Shown: positions 10,601-23,015, numbered from the stretch's first letter. The stretch is 64,000 bases of DNA from Diplonema japonicum (GCA_964019335.1 OZ025648.1:1-64000), one strand, 5' to 3'. Made by a program: numbers and translations. Notes: a model not told the origin generated them from the letters alone.

Positions 10601-13600
10601 ACGTGGTGGCGTAAGTCGGGGCTTGCTGAACGGGCAAGCCTAAAGACAGATGACGTGGCTCCTGTTAAGCTGCACAGATGTCATGAGCATACCTCATAAG
10701 GGTTCAGCCTCTCCTTTCCGATTAGCATTGTTTCGATCTTCTGCATTCTAGTAGTCATCTTACTCAAGCGCACGTTCTGCAAGAATGTCTTCTTGTAACT
10801 CGTAGTGCATACCTCCCAAGCGCTCTTCCATTTGTTGAGATATCTCATAGCCAACTTCTGCAAAGCGGATGACCCTAAGGCCCCCGCGGTGTTCCGGCGG
10901 GTCTGGCTGTATCTGGAGTGCCAATAACAGCTACACAAACAACATACTTAACACCGAGCCTTTTATCACTCCGGTCTTGGCTGTATAACGGAGTCTTCTT
11001 GGCCATTGCCGCATGAAGCTTGTCTAAACAGTTCTTCAACAACGTGAACATGCACCTGTGTGAAGTGGGTTGAGCTTCTTGCGTTGCATACCTTCTTCTC
11101 AGTATGTTCTGATTCCTTCTAAGCACTTCCCCCACACGTCTCCTGCCTACCCTTCGCAGCCTCCATCTCTGCCACAGGGCGAAATATCTAGACATGAGGC
11201 TGGTCTTCACCGTGTAAAGCAAACGTCCTGTCGCTATCTTACCTCTGCGGGTCACCGGCTTTTTGTTCTTCATGGTGTATGCCAACCACGTTATAAACCT
11301 GCGAGCAATCATCGCCTTTTGGTTATTCTTTGTAAGAGCCAGCGAAAGCTCCCTCTTGGTCTTCCAACTTCTGCGACGCTTCAGGGCGTAGGTGTACAGC
11401 TTCCAATAACACTTAGACATCAATTTCCTCGCGTTGCTGGCCTGCAATACCCTGCAGCATGATGCCCGCATCTTCTGAACACGATTGGCTGCTTTCTGCC
11501 ATGAAGCGCCCTCTTGCTCCATAAGACGCAGACGCCTCTGTGCTTTCCTGCTAGCATTCATAGCAAGACCCGTCCAATAGTAATGCAGTCTTTGTGCCAA
11601 AGTCTTTCTTTCAAGCAATTTCGCGAGCCTTGCTTGAAGAGACTTGTTTCTTGAAAACAAGATTCTTGTCACGGCAGTGCATCTGCCGTGCACCAAATCA
11701 AGTCGCTGCTCGGCCTCCTTTGTAGCTGTCTTGGCCTTTTCCAGCTGCGCCTCGTAGTCCACGAGCATTAACATGCTGGCATTTGCCGACTTGGACAATG
11801 TCTCGCTCAGCAGCATCTGACTTCTCAGTTCTTCCGTCAGCATGGCGACCTGCTTTGTGCGCTCGTCAAGAGCTTTATTGGCGTTCTCTAGCTCTGCACG
11901 CAATCTCGCAATCTCATCTGCCTGGTCATTATTTTTCGATTCTGCAAACTTCAAGCGTTCCATCAGCAGTTCCAGCTCCTTCCTAAGCGCCTCTGTGTTC
12001 CCTAACCTGTCCTCAAGCTCCTTGAGCAAGATGCGGAGTTGCCGAATCTCTTCTTCCCTCTCTTTCAGCTCTTTTGCCAGCATATCCCTTTCCATATCAG
12101 ACCTTGCCTGCCCCAAAGAAGCTGCCTCCAACTTGGCCCTGAGTTCTGCCATCTCCCTGTCTTTAGCCTCAAGTGACTGTATGAGGGATCGTATGCGTGC
12201 TTCAAGGTGGTCGATCAACTGCTGCTTGTCTTCTGCCACTTTCACGTCATCTTGGCCCCTTGTCCGCTGGCTCAGAAGATGTTCTGCAGCAGCAAGTTGC
12301 TCCCTTGTACGTGCAAGCTCCTCCTTGAGTACGAGCAAGGCATCTTCTTTTCCTTCCAGTCTTGCTAACGTGCTAGCCAACTGTGAGCGAAGTTCAGTCA
12401 GCTGCACCCTTGCATCTAGTGCCTCAGCCTTCGTCATGTCCAGCTGCTGAGCAAGCAAGAGTACCTTTTCTGAAGCAGCTGACTTCTGCGCCTCTGACGC
12501 AGCTGCCATAGCACGGTCGTCAACAGAGCCCTTCAGCATTTCCTCCTTTTCAGAGCGCAACATGGCAACCTGCTTCCCCAAGTCGTCGATGATGCGCACT
12601 TGTCTTTGACACTCGTCTTCTAACCACCTTATACGTTGCGACTTGATCTCGAGGTCGCCTTCAACCTTGAGCATCAAAGCATGATTGCCAGATAGTTGCG
12701 CCTCCGCAGCTGCCGCTGCAGCTGCCCTGTCGCGCAGCTGCTCTTCCAGCCTGTACGACTGCGTGTGTCTTATCACGTCTGTGTCGTTGCTGTGCAAGGA
12801 CCTGATCTCGCTCATCTGCAACCTTTCCTGCAGACGTGAAATCTCTGTCCGTGCAGCTGCGAGCTCAACATGAAGATTTTCGATTTCTCTAAAACGCGAT
12901 TCAAGCTGATCTCTTAGCATGGTCTCATTTGTGCCCAGTGTCTCCTGCATCCTGCTGGTGCTAGCTTTGATAGACTCCAATTCCAGTTTTGCGCCCGAGG
13001 CCCCCCCCAGCTCCCTGCGCAGCATTTCAATATCACTGTTGAGACGTGTGATGCGTGCATCATGTTCCCTACGCTGCTCTTGTAAAGACAAGTCGAGATC
13101 CCTGGAATGCATGACCTTCAGGTTTGTCATGTCCCTGTCGCAACGTGTCTTCTCGTGCATTAGCTCTTCCCTCAACTGGCGATTCTGTATGGGATAAAAA
13201 GATTCAAAAAGTAGCAGACCTCTTTTTCGCGTTGTTCCTCAGCAGCCTTGCAACCCACCAGCTCCTGCTGCAGGTGACTTTTTGTCAACAAAGCTTCTTG
13301 CAAAGCCATTTGTGCTTCCACCAGCTTAGAATCACCAGTGCACGCCTTGCTCAAAGCGAGTTCAAAATCCCTTGCGTTGCGGTCTATCTCAGTTCTTGCT
13401 TCTTCCAGACTCTTCAGTGCTGATGCTGCCGAGACACGTGCCTCCTCTGCTTCTTTGCTCAGTAGATCAACGCGGCGGTTGCACTCGTTCTGTATCTCGC
13501 GCAACTTAACTGCCATGTCTTCCTGCCCTTCAGCAAGGCAAGCGCGTTCTGCTTTGGCTTCGGCAGCTTCAATACGCGCGCTGGCAAGGTCAACGTCAGC

Positions 13601-14356
13601 CTTTGCCAGAGCAAGTTGCTCTTGAAGCTTACCTATGCTTCTATCCTTTTCCTTGCAGCCTGTTGAAGCCTTCCTCAAGCAGTGCCCTAGCCACCTCACG
13701 AACACCTTCCCCAAGCTCGATTTGTTTGTCAATTCCTTAAGGTGGTCGGCTGTGCGGAGGGCTCGATGCGAGAGGCCCGTCCTCTTGGGAGACATTGCTC
13801 GTGCACCTTGGTGATGCGTACCGTGCTCGTCCCGTGAAGGGCTCACCCTCCTAGACGTAGCAGCGAAACTTGAACGTGCCACACTACTTGGAGGTGCCAG
13901 TTCAGGGCTTGTCGGAGATGTGGGGGACAGGGGCCGCGGCCAAGCAGGCGAAGGCGTCATGCTGGTCACAGAAGGATACGGGGACATTCGCGTTGGCGAC
14001 CTCTGCCTCGTGGGACTGGTTTTGCGGTCGCGGTCAAGCGGAAGGGGCGGAGGCGATGCGATGAACCTGTCAGGAGGACGTCTCCCCATGCTCATGCTCG
14101 GGCTGCTAGATCGCATAGGGTCAAGGGCACTCCCCGCAAACGCCACGTTCCTGATAGCCTCGACAGCGGTCATCGCATTTGGAACAGGCACACTGGGGCT
14201 GCGGTTTGCATCTACTGCGGGGGATTGCGAACCATGTTCACCAAACCACCTCCTTTGGTCTTTGATGATGTGTGCAGTGTTCGAAATCAACCGCTCGAGC
14301 AACTCCCTGTTATTTTCGGACCTCCCCGCCAGTTCCCCAGCAGAGGGCGCGGACAT
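7653..14356 (-). CDS. Giant coiled-coil protein with Sfi1-like Trp repeats
   Basis: Ten introns, 31-37 nt, at 13185-13219, 11056-11091, 10913-10947, 10777-10812, 10662-10692, 10140-10172, 9657-9692, 9361-9395, 9189-9225 and 7680-7712, join to 2,118 residues. The N-terminal 50-220 region is rich in Ser-Pro/Arg (probable phosphorylation sites). Long heptad-repeat coiled coils occupy about 240-860 and most of the C-terminal half. Residues about 880-1110 are basic and contain repeated aromatic units such as YYWTGLAMNA, CYWKLYTYAL, RFITWLAYTM and YFALWQRWRL, resembling the centrin-binding repeats of Sfi1. A basal-body, centrosome-like or flagellum-attachment structure is likely but inferred. Ignoring the introns splits it into at least six ORFs; several introns are in frame. 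The start is the ATG at 14356, 59 bp from the upstream gene's stop. Confidence 0.82.
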
Positions 14357-14415
14357 ATCTAACTCCTGTGCGATAATTATCGAAACTGCATGTATGGTAG
14401 CACTAAAGAGCAAGG

Positions 14416-15903
14416 TTAGATTTCAACAGTCGGCTGAGACTGCCCAGTGTGGTGGCTGATATGGAACAGTTCGCTCTGGTTCAGCTGCGTAGCGATGATG
14501 GTAATTGCAGTACATACCTGCAGCTCAGGCCTCTCAGCGTTGAGGCTGAAGTTTGGGCTAAGAACCTTCACCCAGTCGATTTCGTTGGCAGCAGAGCCGT
14601 TATCAGAAGATAATTCCTTCAGAGCCTTGAGTTGTTGCAACGTGACATCTCAATAGCATACCTCGATAACATCTTCCCGGTCAATAGAAGTGGCATGCTC
14701 AATGTCAGCTATCAGCTTACCCGTGTCACGGTGCAGCTGGTCGCAATTAATGCTAAGATAATCTAGGATCTGGAGATGGTATGTTCACGATGTACTAAAA
14801 TCGAATACCTGCCCCTTCTGGTACGTGCTATAGACCCTCTTCCCTAGTGTTGAAAGGGGCTTCTCAGGTACGCCGGATGTATTTTCTATTCTGGACAACA
14901 AGTAACTGATGTGGATCAATCTCTTGCCCCATCCACTGCGCTGCCATGGAGGGAGCATCACAATGCAAGAGAGATTGTTGATGCTGTGTCCCTTCTCCTT
15001 TGAGAACATTCCCCTGAGCATGTGTTTGGCCTCGCCATGCTGATTCCGCCCCATCTCAGTAAGCACGTAAAACCTAAAAGGAGATGTTCCATATCTATTC
15101 AGCTTGTTTTCCAAGAACAGTCTTGATATCAAAGATAGTGCGTGGCAGTACCTGCTGCGAGACTGTGCCTCCATCTGTGTAATGGACCCCTCCTTTGGAG
15201 CGTACGACAAAACAGACGATCTTTCCCACATGAGCAGTTCATCATCGTTCAGCGTTGCTTCCGAGTCACCCCCATCGACATCCCATACAGACCAGTTGAA
15301 GCTGCTGTAAGTCTCACACCCAGGGGGATGTAGGAGCCCCCTAAGAGGGCCTTCACCACCACAGTTTCCCCTGTCGCTCTTGTGCCGCGCGAAGTCATTC
15401 GGGTCAGTTGTGTACTTCAAACACACCTCGCATACATATAACCTGCCACCGTTCGCCAACAGCTTAGGGTGCAAGCTAGAGGGGAACGAAGACGGGTACC
15501 ACACGGGGATGTTCAGATCACCGAAGATGATGTGGTCGATCCAGCGCACGAATTGTTTGTGCTTTGTCTGCTCTTGTCCCGATCGTTGAGTCAATTTTGA
15601 CGTCAGCACCCAATGGTCCAGCTTCCCGTCATTGCAATCTGAAAGATGTATGTAGCTGTAGTGTGGGTCAGCAGCAGGATCTTCTGTCACTGCCAGTCGC
15701 TCCGCAATGTTCCCTTTGTGTCGCCCCTGCCGTGAAGAACTCACTGACCACAGGTAGTCGTACCTTGCAGGATCATCAATAACCTTCCACTTCGGCAAAG
15801 GTATAGGTTGCGGGGGTCTGATGAGCTGCACTCTTTTCTTCTCCGCTGTTTTCGGCGCCGGTTTTTTATTCTTCTGTGCAGCGCCCTTCTTTTGCCCCCT
15901 CAT
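14416..15903 (-). CDS. MYST-family histone acetyltransferase (Esa1/Tip60-like)
   Basis: Three introns (14770-14808, 14626-14661, 14485-14517) give 459 residues. A basic N-terminus leads into a chromo-barrel/Tudor-knot region (YSYIHLSDCNDGKLDHWV), then a MYST C2HC finger (CEVC...H...C), RFYVLTEMG and the acetyl-CoA loop LPPWQRSGWGKRLI. The likely catalytic Cys is in NNLSCIVML, and the catalytic Glu is in PEKPLSTLG. It would acetylate histone H4/H2A-type lysines in a NuA4-like complex in the nucleus. The acetyl-CoA loop has GWGK where most relatives have GYGK. The C-terminal winged-helix part is recovered only after splicing, and the unspliced frame ends too early. ARP6, another chromatin-remodelling protein, lies further along the window. 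Confidence 0.9.
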
Positions 15904-15925
15904 TTAAGTAGCATCCTGTTTCGGG

Positions 15926-15950
15926 CTGCAAAAGAAAGAATAAAAAATAT
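15926..15950 (-). other. Predicted spliced-leader acceptor of the MYST gene
   Basis: The minus strand reads TTTTTTATTCTTTCTTTTGCAG, then about 20 bases of leader before the ATG at 15903. This is the clearest polypyrimidine-AG acceptor in the window. It lies only 55 bp downstream of the myosin stop codon (across the spacer from 15981), so it probably defines the mRNA 5' end. Confidence 0.65.
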
Positions 15951-15980
15951 GTCACTAACATAATCTAACTACATTAAGCT

Positions 15981-18900
15981 CTACTGCTGCCTGTCAAGCT
16001 CGTACTTTATTGTCTCTAAATATCGTGTAGCCTTCTCATCGGCATCGGTGATTGTCGTTGAACCACCCGAGTAGCTGAACCCTGCATGTGTGCCGAAGAC
16101 ACCGTATGCAGTGTGCACTGCATTGTCGACAGTGCTTTTGTCTGCAGGAGGAATACGGCCCTTGAAAGGTGTGCTGCGCAAAGGCTGTTTGGCACCACCA
16201 CAAAGACCCTGCTCGTACATCTCCACCCAAGTTGACTTTACTCTATCGTCCGTGTTTGCTGGGATGTTCTTCCCGTCAACAGACTTGCCAAATGCCGTTC
16301 TGAAGTTCGATGGCATGGCGTGAATGAAGAATGGCTGGCTGCGAGATGGCGACAGTTGCGTAGATATCCCGTTCGGGAAGGGGTAAGAGTTACCGTCGTA
16401 GTTCAGCTTCTGCGTAGGCTTCTTCATCCCGTTGCAGTCCCACCCGTAGTAGCCACCCTCGTAGTCAACGAATTCCTCGGGCCTGCGTGCATGGTGGCGA
16501 ACGGGCGACAGCACCGCCGGCTCCGTGAAGGGAACAGTCGCCTTCTGTTTCAATAGTGTTACGCGAGTAGTCGGATTGAGCGGCTCCATGTCCAGCCTCA
16601 CTCGCTGCACTGCCATATCACTATCAATCACTTCTTTGATAGCCTGCGCTGTCCGATTGTGAACCACAACACCCTCGAGCTCCTTCACGCCCTCGATCCT
16701 CGGTAGCTCCATCATCTCCTCGCCCCTGTGTTTGTGCCAAAAGTGTACGGTAAACATACATGTCTTGTTTACTGCCTTGTCGGAAGGCATCCATTTCGGG
16801 TGGCTTACTTTTTTTGCTCTTGTCGCTGTCTGCGATAGCAAAATATCTGTCATCAGGCGATGGCTGTGTGGTTCTGGGATCGGTATTTTATCATCATACC
16901 TCCTCATTCGGTTCTCTGAACAGGTATACAAACCCACCGTGTGTAGGCTGTGGGTCCAGACCGAGGTCCTCGTCAGGCTTCAGCCAACAGAAATACTTCG
17001 CACCTACATCAGCTAACTGCTTAATAGTAATCGGCTGCATCCTACCAGACCTTTCCACACCGCGTGTACCATCAGTGTCTATCCATTTATAAGGCCCGTT
17101 AAATGAGAGGCCCTCGCCCGGTGTCAGCGCGTTCACTGAAAGCGGGATGCCGTTCTCATCTAAGTAAATGAACCCTCCATAGATAACGAACATGACAGCC
17201 GCTAGGCTGCTATCCAGAGCCAAGCTTGACAAGCCATTCATACCAGGCAAAGGGTATGCCCACACGAATGTGTGAGCCAGCCTCGGTATTCCTGCACGTC
17301 TGCGTGCTGATATTGGAAGCGTGACGGGGCTAGAAGGCGACACCCTGCCCTCACCCGGTACTCCTGCCTCTTCCAAAGGCTGCAAAGGGCCTTCTAAAGG
17401 AACAGAGTATCTTCCATCACGTACTTCCTTTACAAGCCCCTGGCAAGGGTGAAGCATCAGCGGGCCAAGAGAGTCTGGGAAACCTCCCCTCGTTTGAGCC
17501 AACTTTGCCATGGCTGGTCTACCTGCCTGCTCATTAGCCTCCTGTTGTGCCAGCTCTCTGTTTTTCTTTACGCGTTCGCAATGCCTTTCATGCAGCATGC
17601 CCTGTGATACCAGTCGCTTGATGGCTTCTATAGCACTCTTGCTCAGTCTCAGCGGCGCGTTGACCTCGCGTCTACCTTGCCCAAGCAGCTCGAACAAATT
17701 CTCAGGCGCCATTTTGTTCAATGTCTCTGCTTCTTTCAGTATGATTGTTTGGTAATCATGCCTCGCTACATTAGGTTCCCTGAAGTGCGCCTCGCCCTGG
17801 TCCAGTCCTGGTGACGGCAGCACGTGACTTTTGATATCGGGCATAGGCCCCAGCTGTTCATTTGGGTGTCGCAGCGGCGAGTCGTTGTCAAGATGCACAG
17901 TCTGTGGTGGGGGGTCTAAAGGCGTCCTCGCCTGCAACGACGACTTCTTCCACTCGGCTAGCTTCCGGAGTGGTTCAGACCGGGCAAGGATTCCCTTGTG
18001 CAAGTACGACTCGTCTTCCTCGACAACAGTGCGAACCGTTTCAGACGGCTGTTCTGACTCGGACGTCTCTTCCGTTGGCTTCATGAGTTCGTCCACCAGC
18101 ATGTGTGCCAGCTTACCACGAGTAAACGCCAAGAACACAGGAAGGTGCGTTGCGAGTACCCTCATAGACTGTTGTGCTGTTTGAAGCGAAAACCCACCGG
18201 ACTTCCCAGAGGGTGTCTCGTCTGCAGCGAGCCCTCTGATAATGTTAGCCTTTTGTGACAACTTTGCAGCTATGAAGCCAGTAACCATCTTGGCTGGGTT
18301 CATCACTTTGACACGCAGCTCCTCCAGGCGCGAGTGTGCGACATCCTTCAAAAAGACCTTCGTCTTCCCCACCTGCGAGTCGACGATGTCATCGATGCCT
18401 GCAAACTTCAAGATAGCTGATATCGAGACAGCGCCGTCAGGGCCATCGTAGCTACTACCTCTTACGACGCCCCTGTACCTGCTGAGGAAGTAATCATGCG
18501 GCAGACGGACAGGGTAGCAGTTGCGGCGCACCCTTACTGTTTCAATGACACCTGAGGTGAGCATCTGGTTGAGCACCATAGTTCCGTTGAAGGATCCAAG
18601 TGCATGGTCAGGCCTGATGCACTTGACCCAGTTTAGCTGTCTACCTTTCAGAATAGTCTTGATGTGCTCCATAGTATTTATGTACTGTGTGCAGACGGTT
18701 TCTCTTGTCAGGCTAGAGAGCGCACCCTCCCCCACCACGAACAGGTCCTTCACAACACTGTTTGTCGAGTCGTTGAAGATCTTTTCAAGAGTTGGCTTTG
18801 CACCAGTCCCGTTGGCCTGCCGCCAACCAGTAACAGGTCCATACCACACCATGCCAGTACAGTGTCTGACTCCGAAGGTGCCATTAGAATTCACATAGAG

Positions 18901-20817
18901 CGCGGGGTTGTCTTTGTGGTGGCTGTTCAGAAGGCCCAACAGAGCATGGTCAGCCAGCATTGCGCCTCCCTGCTGCTTGCTCTGCTCGTTCAGCAACAGA
19001 AGGACACCCTTGGGTGGTGCTTTCAGCAGGTCTATCGTCGGTGTAGTGTCAGGAGGCACCAAACCTAGCATATCTAAACCTTCCTCCTTGCACTCATGTA
19101 CCTCATCAAGGAAGATGTCGCTGTTGTAGATTCTTTGCATCTCTTCGTTGGTGGCGTTCATCACAAGCTGCTCGATGTGGTTCCCATAAGTTTTGTCATC
19201 CTCAAACCCAAACACGTCCAACAGACCCAGCCCACAAGGCTGCTGCGCTCTCCGATCTAAAGTAGAATCCCATCTCTGCAGCCCGCACGCGATTTCGGAG
19301 TTAATTCTTTTGACTAACCATTCTACCAACGCACAGTATACTGCAATGCAAATATTATTCCGAGCCGTCTCAGCCTGTGCTGGCCGCAGCCTGCGTGTTT
19401 GGATGCCCTCCCTGCTTGCTGTGGTGACAGAGGCAACCTCACCGAAAAGGAGATGGGGCTCAACACCCCACAAAGACGCTGCTATACGGACACGCTCCTC
19501 CATATCTTGTGACCATTCGACAAGGTTGCGCTTCAAAGCCTGAGACGAAGCTACATTGATACTGCGGAGGTGGATAATGCCGCCTAAGATCTTGTCGATA
19601 GCATCCAGCTCAAAAGCGGCCAGTCCTATGTCTGCTAGTGTTTTCCTATTGATTCTGTACGCAGAAGCATCCAAGGACTCGTCTTCGTCAGTTACTACAA
19701 CATTGCTGTACAGCCACTCATACCTCCTTGAGTCTTCGAGACCCAACCGCCTTCGCGTGACAGCATCCATCCCTGTGATGAGATGGTAGAAAGCGTGGAA
19801 CGACCGCTCTCCCTCAGGGGGGGACACCACTCTGCTTCGCTCTAACATGTACACATCGAACCTCCCGCCTACAAGTGCACCTCCTTTCGAAATGAATATC
19901 TCTGTCCACTTTGTCATCCTGCTGCTATTCGTATATCTGTGTTGCGTGGCGTTTCCAAAGGCATCTATGACAGGCCCTAACCTCATGATAGTCTCTGCCA
20001 AATCCTGGCTGATCGCTCGTGGCTTTCCCGTATTGGCTTGCGATGCCGCTGCAGAGGTGAGGAATCTGAGTGCTAGGTTTGCTGCTTCTGTCTTTCCAGA
20101 CCCTGGGGCGCCTGTGAGGATCATTGCTTGCGGTGCAGCATCAGGGGACTGTTTCAAGCACTGCCAATACATCTGATGAGCGGCCCCCCATATGTGTGAG
20201 GATTCTTGAGTGCCCCTCGCGTCAATAAACTCCTCGAACTTCTCCTCCGAGTACGCACTTGACGGCACCTGACCAGGGTTGAGGGAAAGAATCACGTTGG
20301 GACCGAGGCGCATGTACACCTCCTGCCGCTCAAATACGCTCCTCAGCTGCTGAAGAATAACAGCCTCATGTAGCTGGTGTATGTTGATGAGATCTTTCAC
20401 AGGAGTGAGGCTCGCTTTCATGGCAGGTGTAAGCTCGTCACGCTTCAACCTGACTAGATCCTTGACCCTGGCGTGCATCGGTGCTACAGAGGACATGCTA
20501 AGATCGATGTCATCTGTGCCTTTTCTAATGTCCCCTGGTATGATCGAAAACAGCTTGTCATTCCCCCGACCCTGGTGCGCCCTGTGTACTGTTCCAATCT
20601 GCCATCCCTGATCGGCATCCTTATAAAAAACACGTGAACCTCTTTGGAAGTGGTCACCTGACTTAGTCGGTGACAGAGACGAATTACTCGGCCTGCTAGC
20701 GTTGTGCTTGGCAAGCTCCTTCGAAAAGAACGCAACACGGGCCGACGCGGCAGCCTTCCTGGGGCCTTCCTTGTGCCAGGCTGTGGGCTTCCCGGGTTGT
20801 GACGTGACTGTGGCCAT
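15981..20817 (-). CDS. Divergent myosin heavy chain
   Basis: Two introns (16864-16899, 16726-16759) give 1,588 residues. An SH3-like N-terminal stretch (VFYKDADQGWQIGTV) precedes the motor domain. The P-loop is GAPGSGKTE (about 235), against the usual GESGAGKT. The switch I region is TNSSRMTKW, missing the usual SSRFGK; switch II is DVFGFED. LNWVKCIRPD and YPVRLPHDYFLSRY are normal motor landmarks. No clear IQ motif or long coiled coil follows, so lever and dimerisation are uncertain. The C-terminal 700 residues contain two related aromatic blocks (GGFIYLDENG and GGFVYLFREP) and a Pro/Gly-rich end of unknown function. The class cannot be assigned; lineage-specific protist myosins are the best comparison. 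A short out-of-frame ATG lies just upstream of the chosen start. Confidence 0.85.
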
Positions 20818-20915
20818 AGACACAGACTTCACTCATCTCCTGTGTGAATTGGTTTCAGAGAATTAAAAAAATCAGGTTACAATAGTACAGTACAGCTAAA
20901 TAGGAAAGTACCCGA

Positions 20916-21788
20916 TTAGCAAGCTTTGGGGGAAACATCGTACAACGAAAAGCATAGAGAAGTGTCAGTGGGGCCATCCTCAAGCAAAGGAGGATAGCAA
21001 GGGGTTGCAGATGACCGACTAATAGACCGCGTTAATAGGGACTCGATAGCAATAGGCAGCAGGGATGGAGGGCGCTTCTCACCTTTCTGCATGACGTACA
21101 CCTGCATTTTGTTGCGGAGTTGCGTTGTGTTAGTCATCGCTCGCCATCTCCCGTCGGTACCCTGGGCAGTGATATGAGAGATTCGTAAAGTAACGTTCGT
21201 GCGCATGGCAGCTTCCTCCCCTAAAAGCTGTTCGGCGGCAGCATGCACCTCTGGCAGAGAGGGCTGTGAAGGGAAGCTGTGTTCATAGTTCACCTTTCTG
21301 CCACCTACGTCACCTGCTATGTGTAGTATCATAGGGATAGACGAAGTAGGTGTACCGTGCAGTTGCAGTACCTGCTGAGGACTCAGCGCTCTTTGCTTTT
21401 CTGAGTAGGGGGGGATGTGACCTTGTGCCTCGTCAAGATCCATCTGAAATGCATACAGTTGCATGCCCGACTTCACCGGGTGCTTGTACTCCTCGAGAGG
21501 CACCCATGCACTACTGGCATCGTCAAAGACGGCCACATAGTCGATTAGCACTCGCGGCAGACATCTTCTCTGTGCTTCAAGTTGCACAACACTCTGCACG
21601 TGGCCTGTGATGCTAGCAATACCGGGATTGTGTCTTGCAGAAAAACCAACCTTCCTATTTTCTTTTGCACCTTCCAACTGGTATCCAACGAACAACTCTA
21701 AACTAGCTTCCACACGTGTCGGTGCTCTTGGTGTTGCAACCTTGAGGTACCCATCACATATTGCCTGCAGTCTTGGGCTAAGAGGCAT
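20916..21788 (-). CDS. Unknown protein with an internally duplicated module
   Basis: An intronless gene for 290 residues from ATG 21788. An alternative ATG at 21806 lies before a TTATGCACACAG acceptor and would be lost after trans-splicing. Two halves look related: each starts near a KV(G/N)(F/Y) strand and has a helix with a Val/Leu-rich core. A beta section with W(V/R)(P/A) follows, then a strand ending MQLYAFQMD in the first copy and MQVYVMQKG in the second. Similar QLYVFQ endings occur in protist cytoskeletal proteins as far as I recall, but I assign no function. The last 55 residues are Ser/Pro-rich and probably disordered. The upstream neighbour is a surface-like protein and the downstream one is myosin. 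Confidence 0.72.
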   Translation of the reverse strand: MPLSPRLQAICDGYLKVATPRAPTRVEASLELFVGYQLEGAKENRKVGFSARHNPGIASITGHVQSVVQLEAQRRCLPRVLIDYVAVFDDASSAWVPLEEYKHPVKSGMQLYAFQMDLDEAQGHIPPYSEKQRALSPQQVLQLHGTPTSSIPMILHIAGDVGGRKVNYEHSFPSQPSLPEVHAAAEQLLGEEAAMRTNVTLRISHITAQGTDGRWRAMTNTTQLRNKMQVYVMQKGEKRPPSLLPIAIESLLTRSISRSSATPCYPPLLEDGPTDTSLCFSLYDVSPKAC

Positions 21789-21847
21789 GCCTGTGTGCAT
21801 AAGCATGAAGATGAACAGTTATGTATCAAAAATAATTTAACTATTTA

Positions 21848-23015
21848 CTACAAGGCGATAAAAAGCAGCAAAAGTGCAAATGAGATGGTGCAACTAACGA
21901 GTGCTTGTGCGTCATTTGTGCCTGGCAGGGGCACGCCTTCACCAGAAAAGCATGGGGTGACACTCCTATCGAATGCCTCACACTGACCTGTCTGCGTGCT
22001 GAAAGTGCAACCATTAGGACACCCAACACACATATTATTGCTAACAGAACAGGCACTGCAGTGTGTCGCGTTCGCCAAATTGTCGACCACGTGAAAGGAG
22101 AACCCACCAGCACTCGTGAAGCCTGGGGGGTGAAGGGTATTCAAAAAATCTTCCGCTCCTGTTTCGCCTGTGAACCACGTGCTGGGGATGATCGAATTAC
22201 CGTCTAGTTTCAAGCCGCAGTCGTCGTACACCCTTCCAAACACCTGGTTGGGCTGACTCGATGCGTTCCACATTGCATTTAAGAAGCTCCTGCATACCCT
22301 CCAAGAAAGTTTGACCGGTGCGTACTCCTGCTTTGTGTTGTTATGGAAAGCGTCATACATTGCGTGCCACCGTCGCACCGGCTCCCCACTCTGCGGTCTC
22401 AGGACGGCTCGAGAAGGTCATAGCTGACTCAGTCAACGTTGCGCCTATGGCGACCTCCCACTTGTTCGTGATAACGTTGTAGCTTATGCCATCCCCTGAC
22501 GATGGCCCTTTCCAAATGGCGGATCCGTTACTTAGGCCCGCGTGCGCAAAGTTGCTGGCAGGCCCGTTCCCAAGAACAACTGAGAGCGAGTATGGGGGCA
22601 TTGCCTGGGTGTTATTTCGAAGCAAACAAATCCATACCACAGGTTCGATATTATTGGCGGCGTACCCGTCGTACACGTTAAACCTGTACTCAGGCTCCTG
22701 TGGGTCGCACATGAAGCAACTCCAGTACCGCAACCTCAGATAGTTGTGTTTAATCTTGTGTTCTGATCTTGAGCATGGTATCCCCAGATCCGAAAGCTCT
22801 GAAAAAAAACCATGTGCCTCTGTGTCGTGTGTAGGCAAGCAGCACGAATTTTTCAGATGCCAACTACAAAACTCCAAAGCACGCGGCTTCTTCGGCGGTC
22901 TTGTCGACGCTATACAGTTCCCATCTTCATGATCTTCGGCCTGCATCGCGCCTTGCTTGTGCTCCCACAGCCCACCGACACTTTGCACCACAGCTAATAT
23001 AACTAGCGCCCTCAT
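21848..23015 (-). CDS. Probable secreted Cys-rich GPI-anchored surface protein
   Basis: One secure intron (22328-22358, 31 nt) gives 378 residues. It starts with a signal peptide (MRALVILAVVQSVGGLW). The body is Cys-rich with several N-glycosylation motifs. A juxta-terminal cluster (CSACSVSNNMCVGCPNGC) resembles furin-like or VSP-like repeats. It ends with a small-residue site and a purely hydrophobic tail (CTISFALLLLFIAL) with nothing after it, typical of a GPI-attachment signal. Two more stop-free in-frame candidates with good GTATG donors, 22605-22637 (33 nt) and 22253-22297 (45 nt), could be introns and would shorten it to 352. No homologous family was recognised. The ATG directly follows a CTACACAG acceptor. 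Confidence 0.7.

Noticed and set aside
11842-12450. Plus-strand 202-residue Ser-rich ORF
   Set aside because: It is the antisense of the coiled-coil gene; Leu/Glu/Lys codons read backwards give Ser/Phe-rich frames.
18790-18850. GTATGG donors in the myosin motor
   Set aside because: Possible acceptors give lengths that shift the frame; the residues fit a motor-domain loop.
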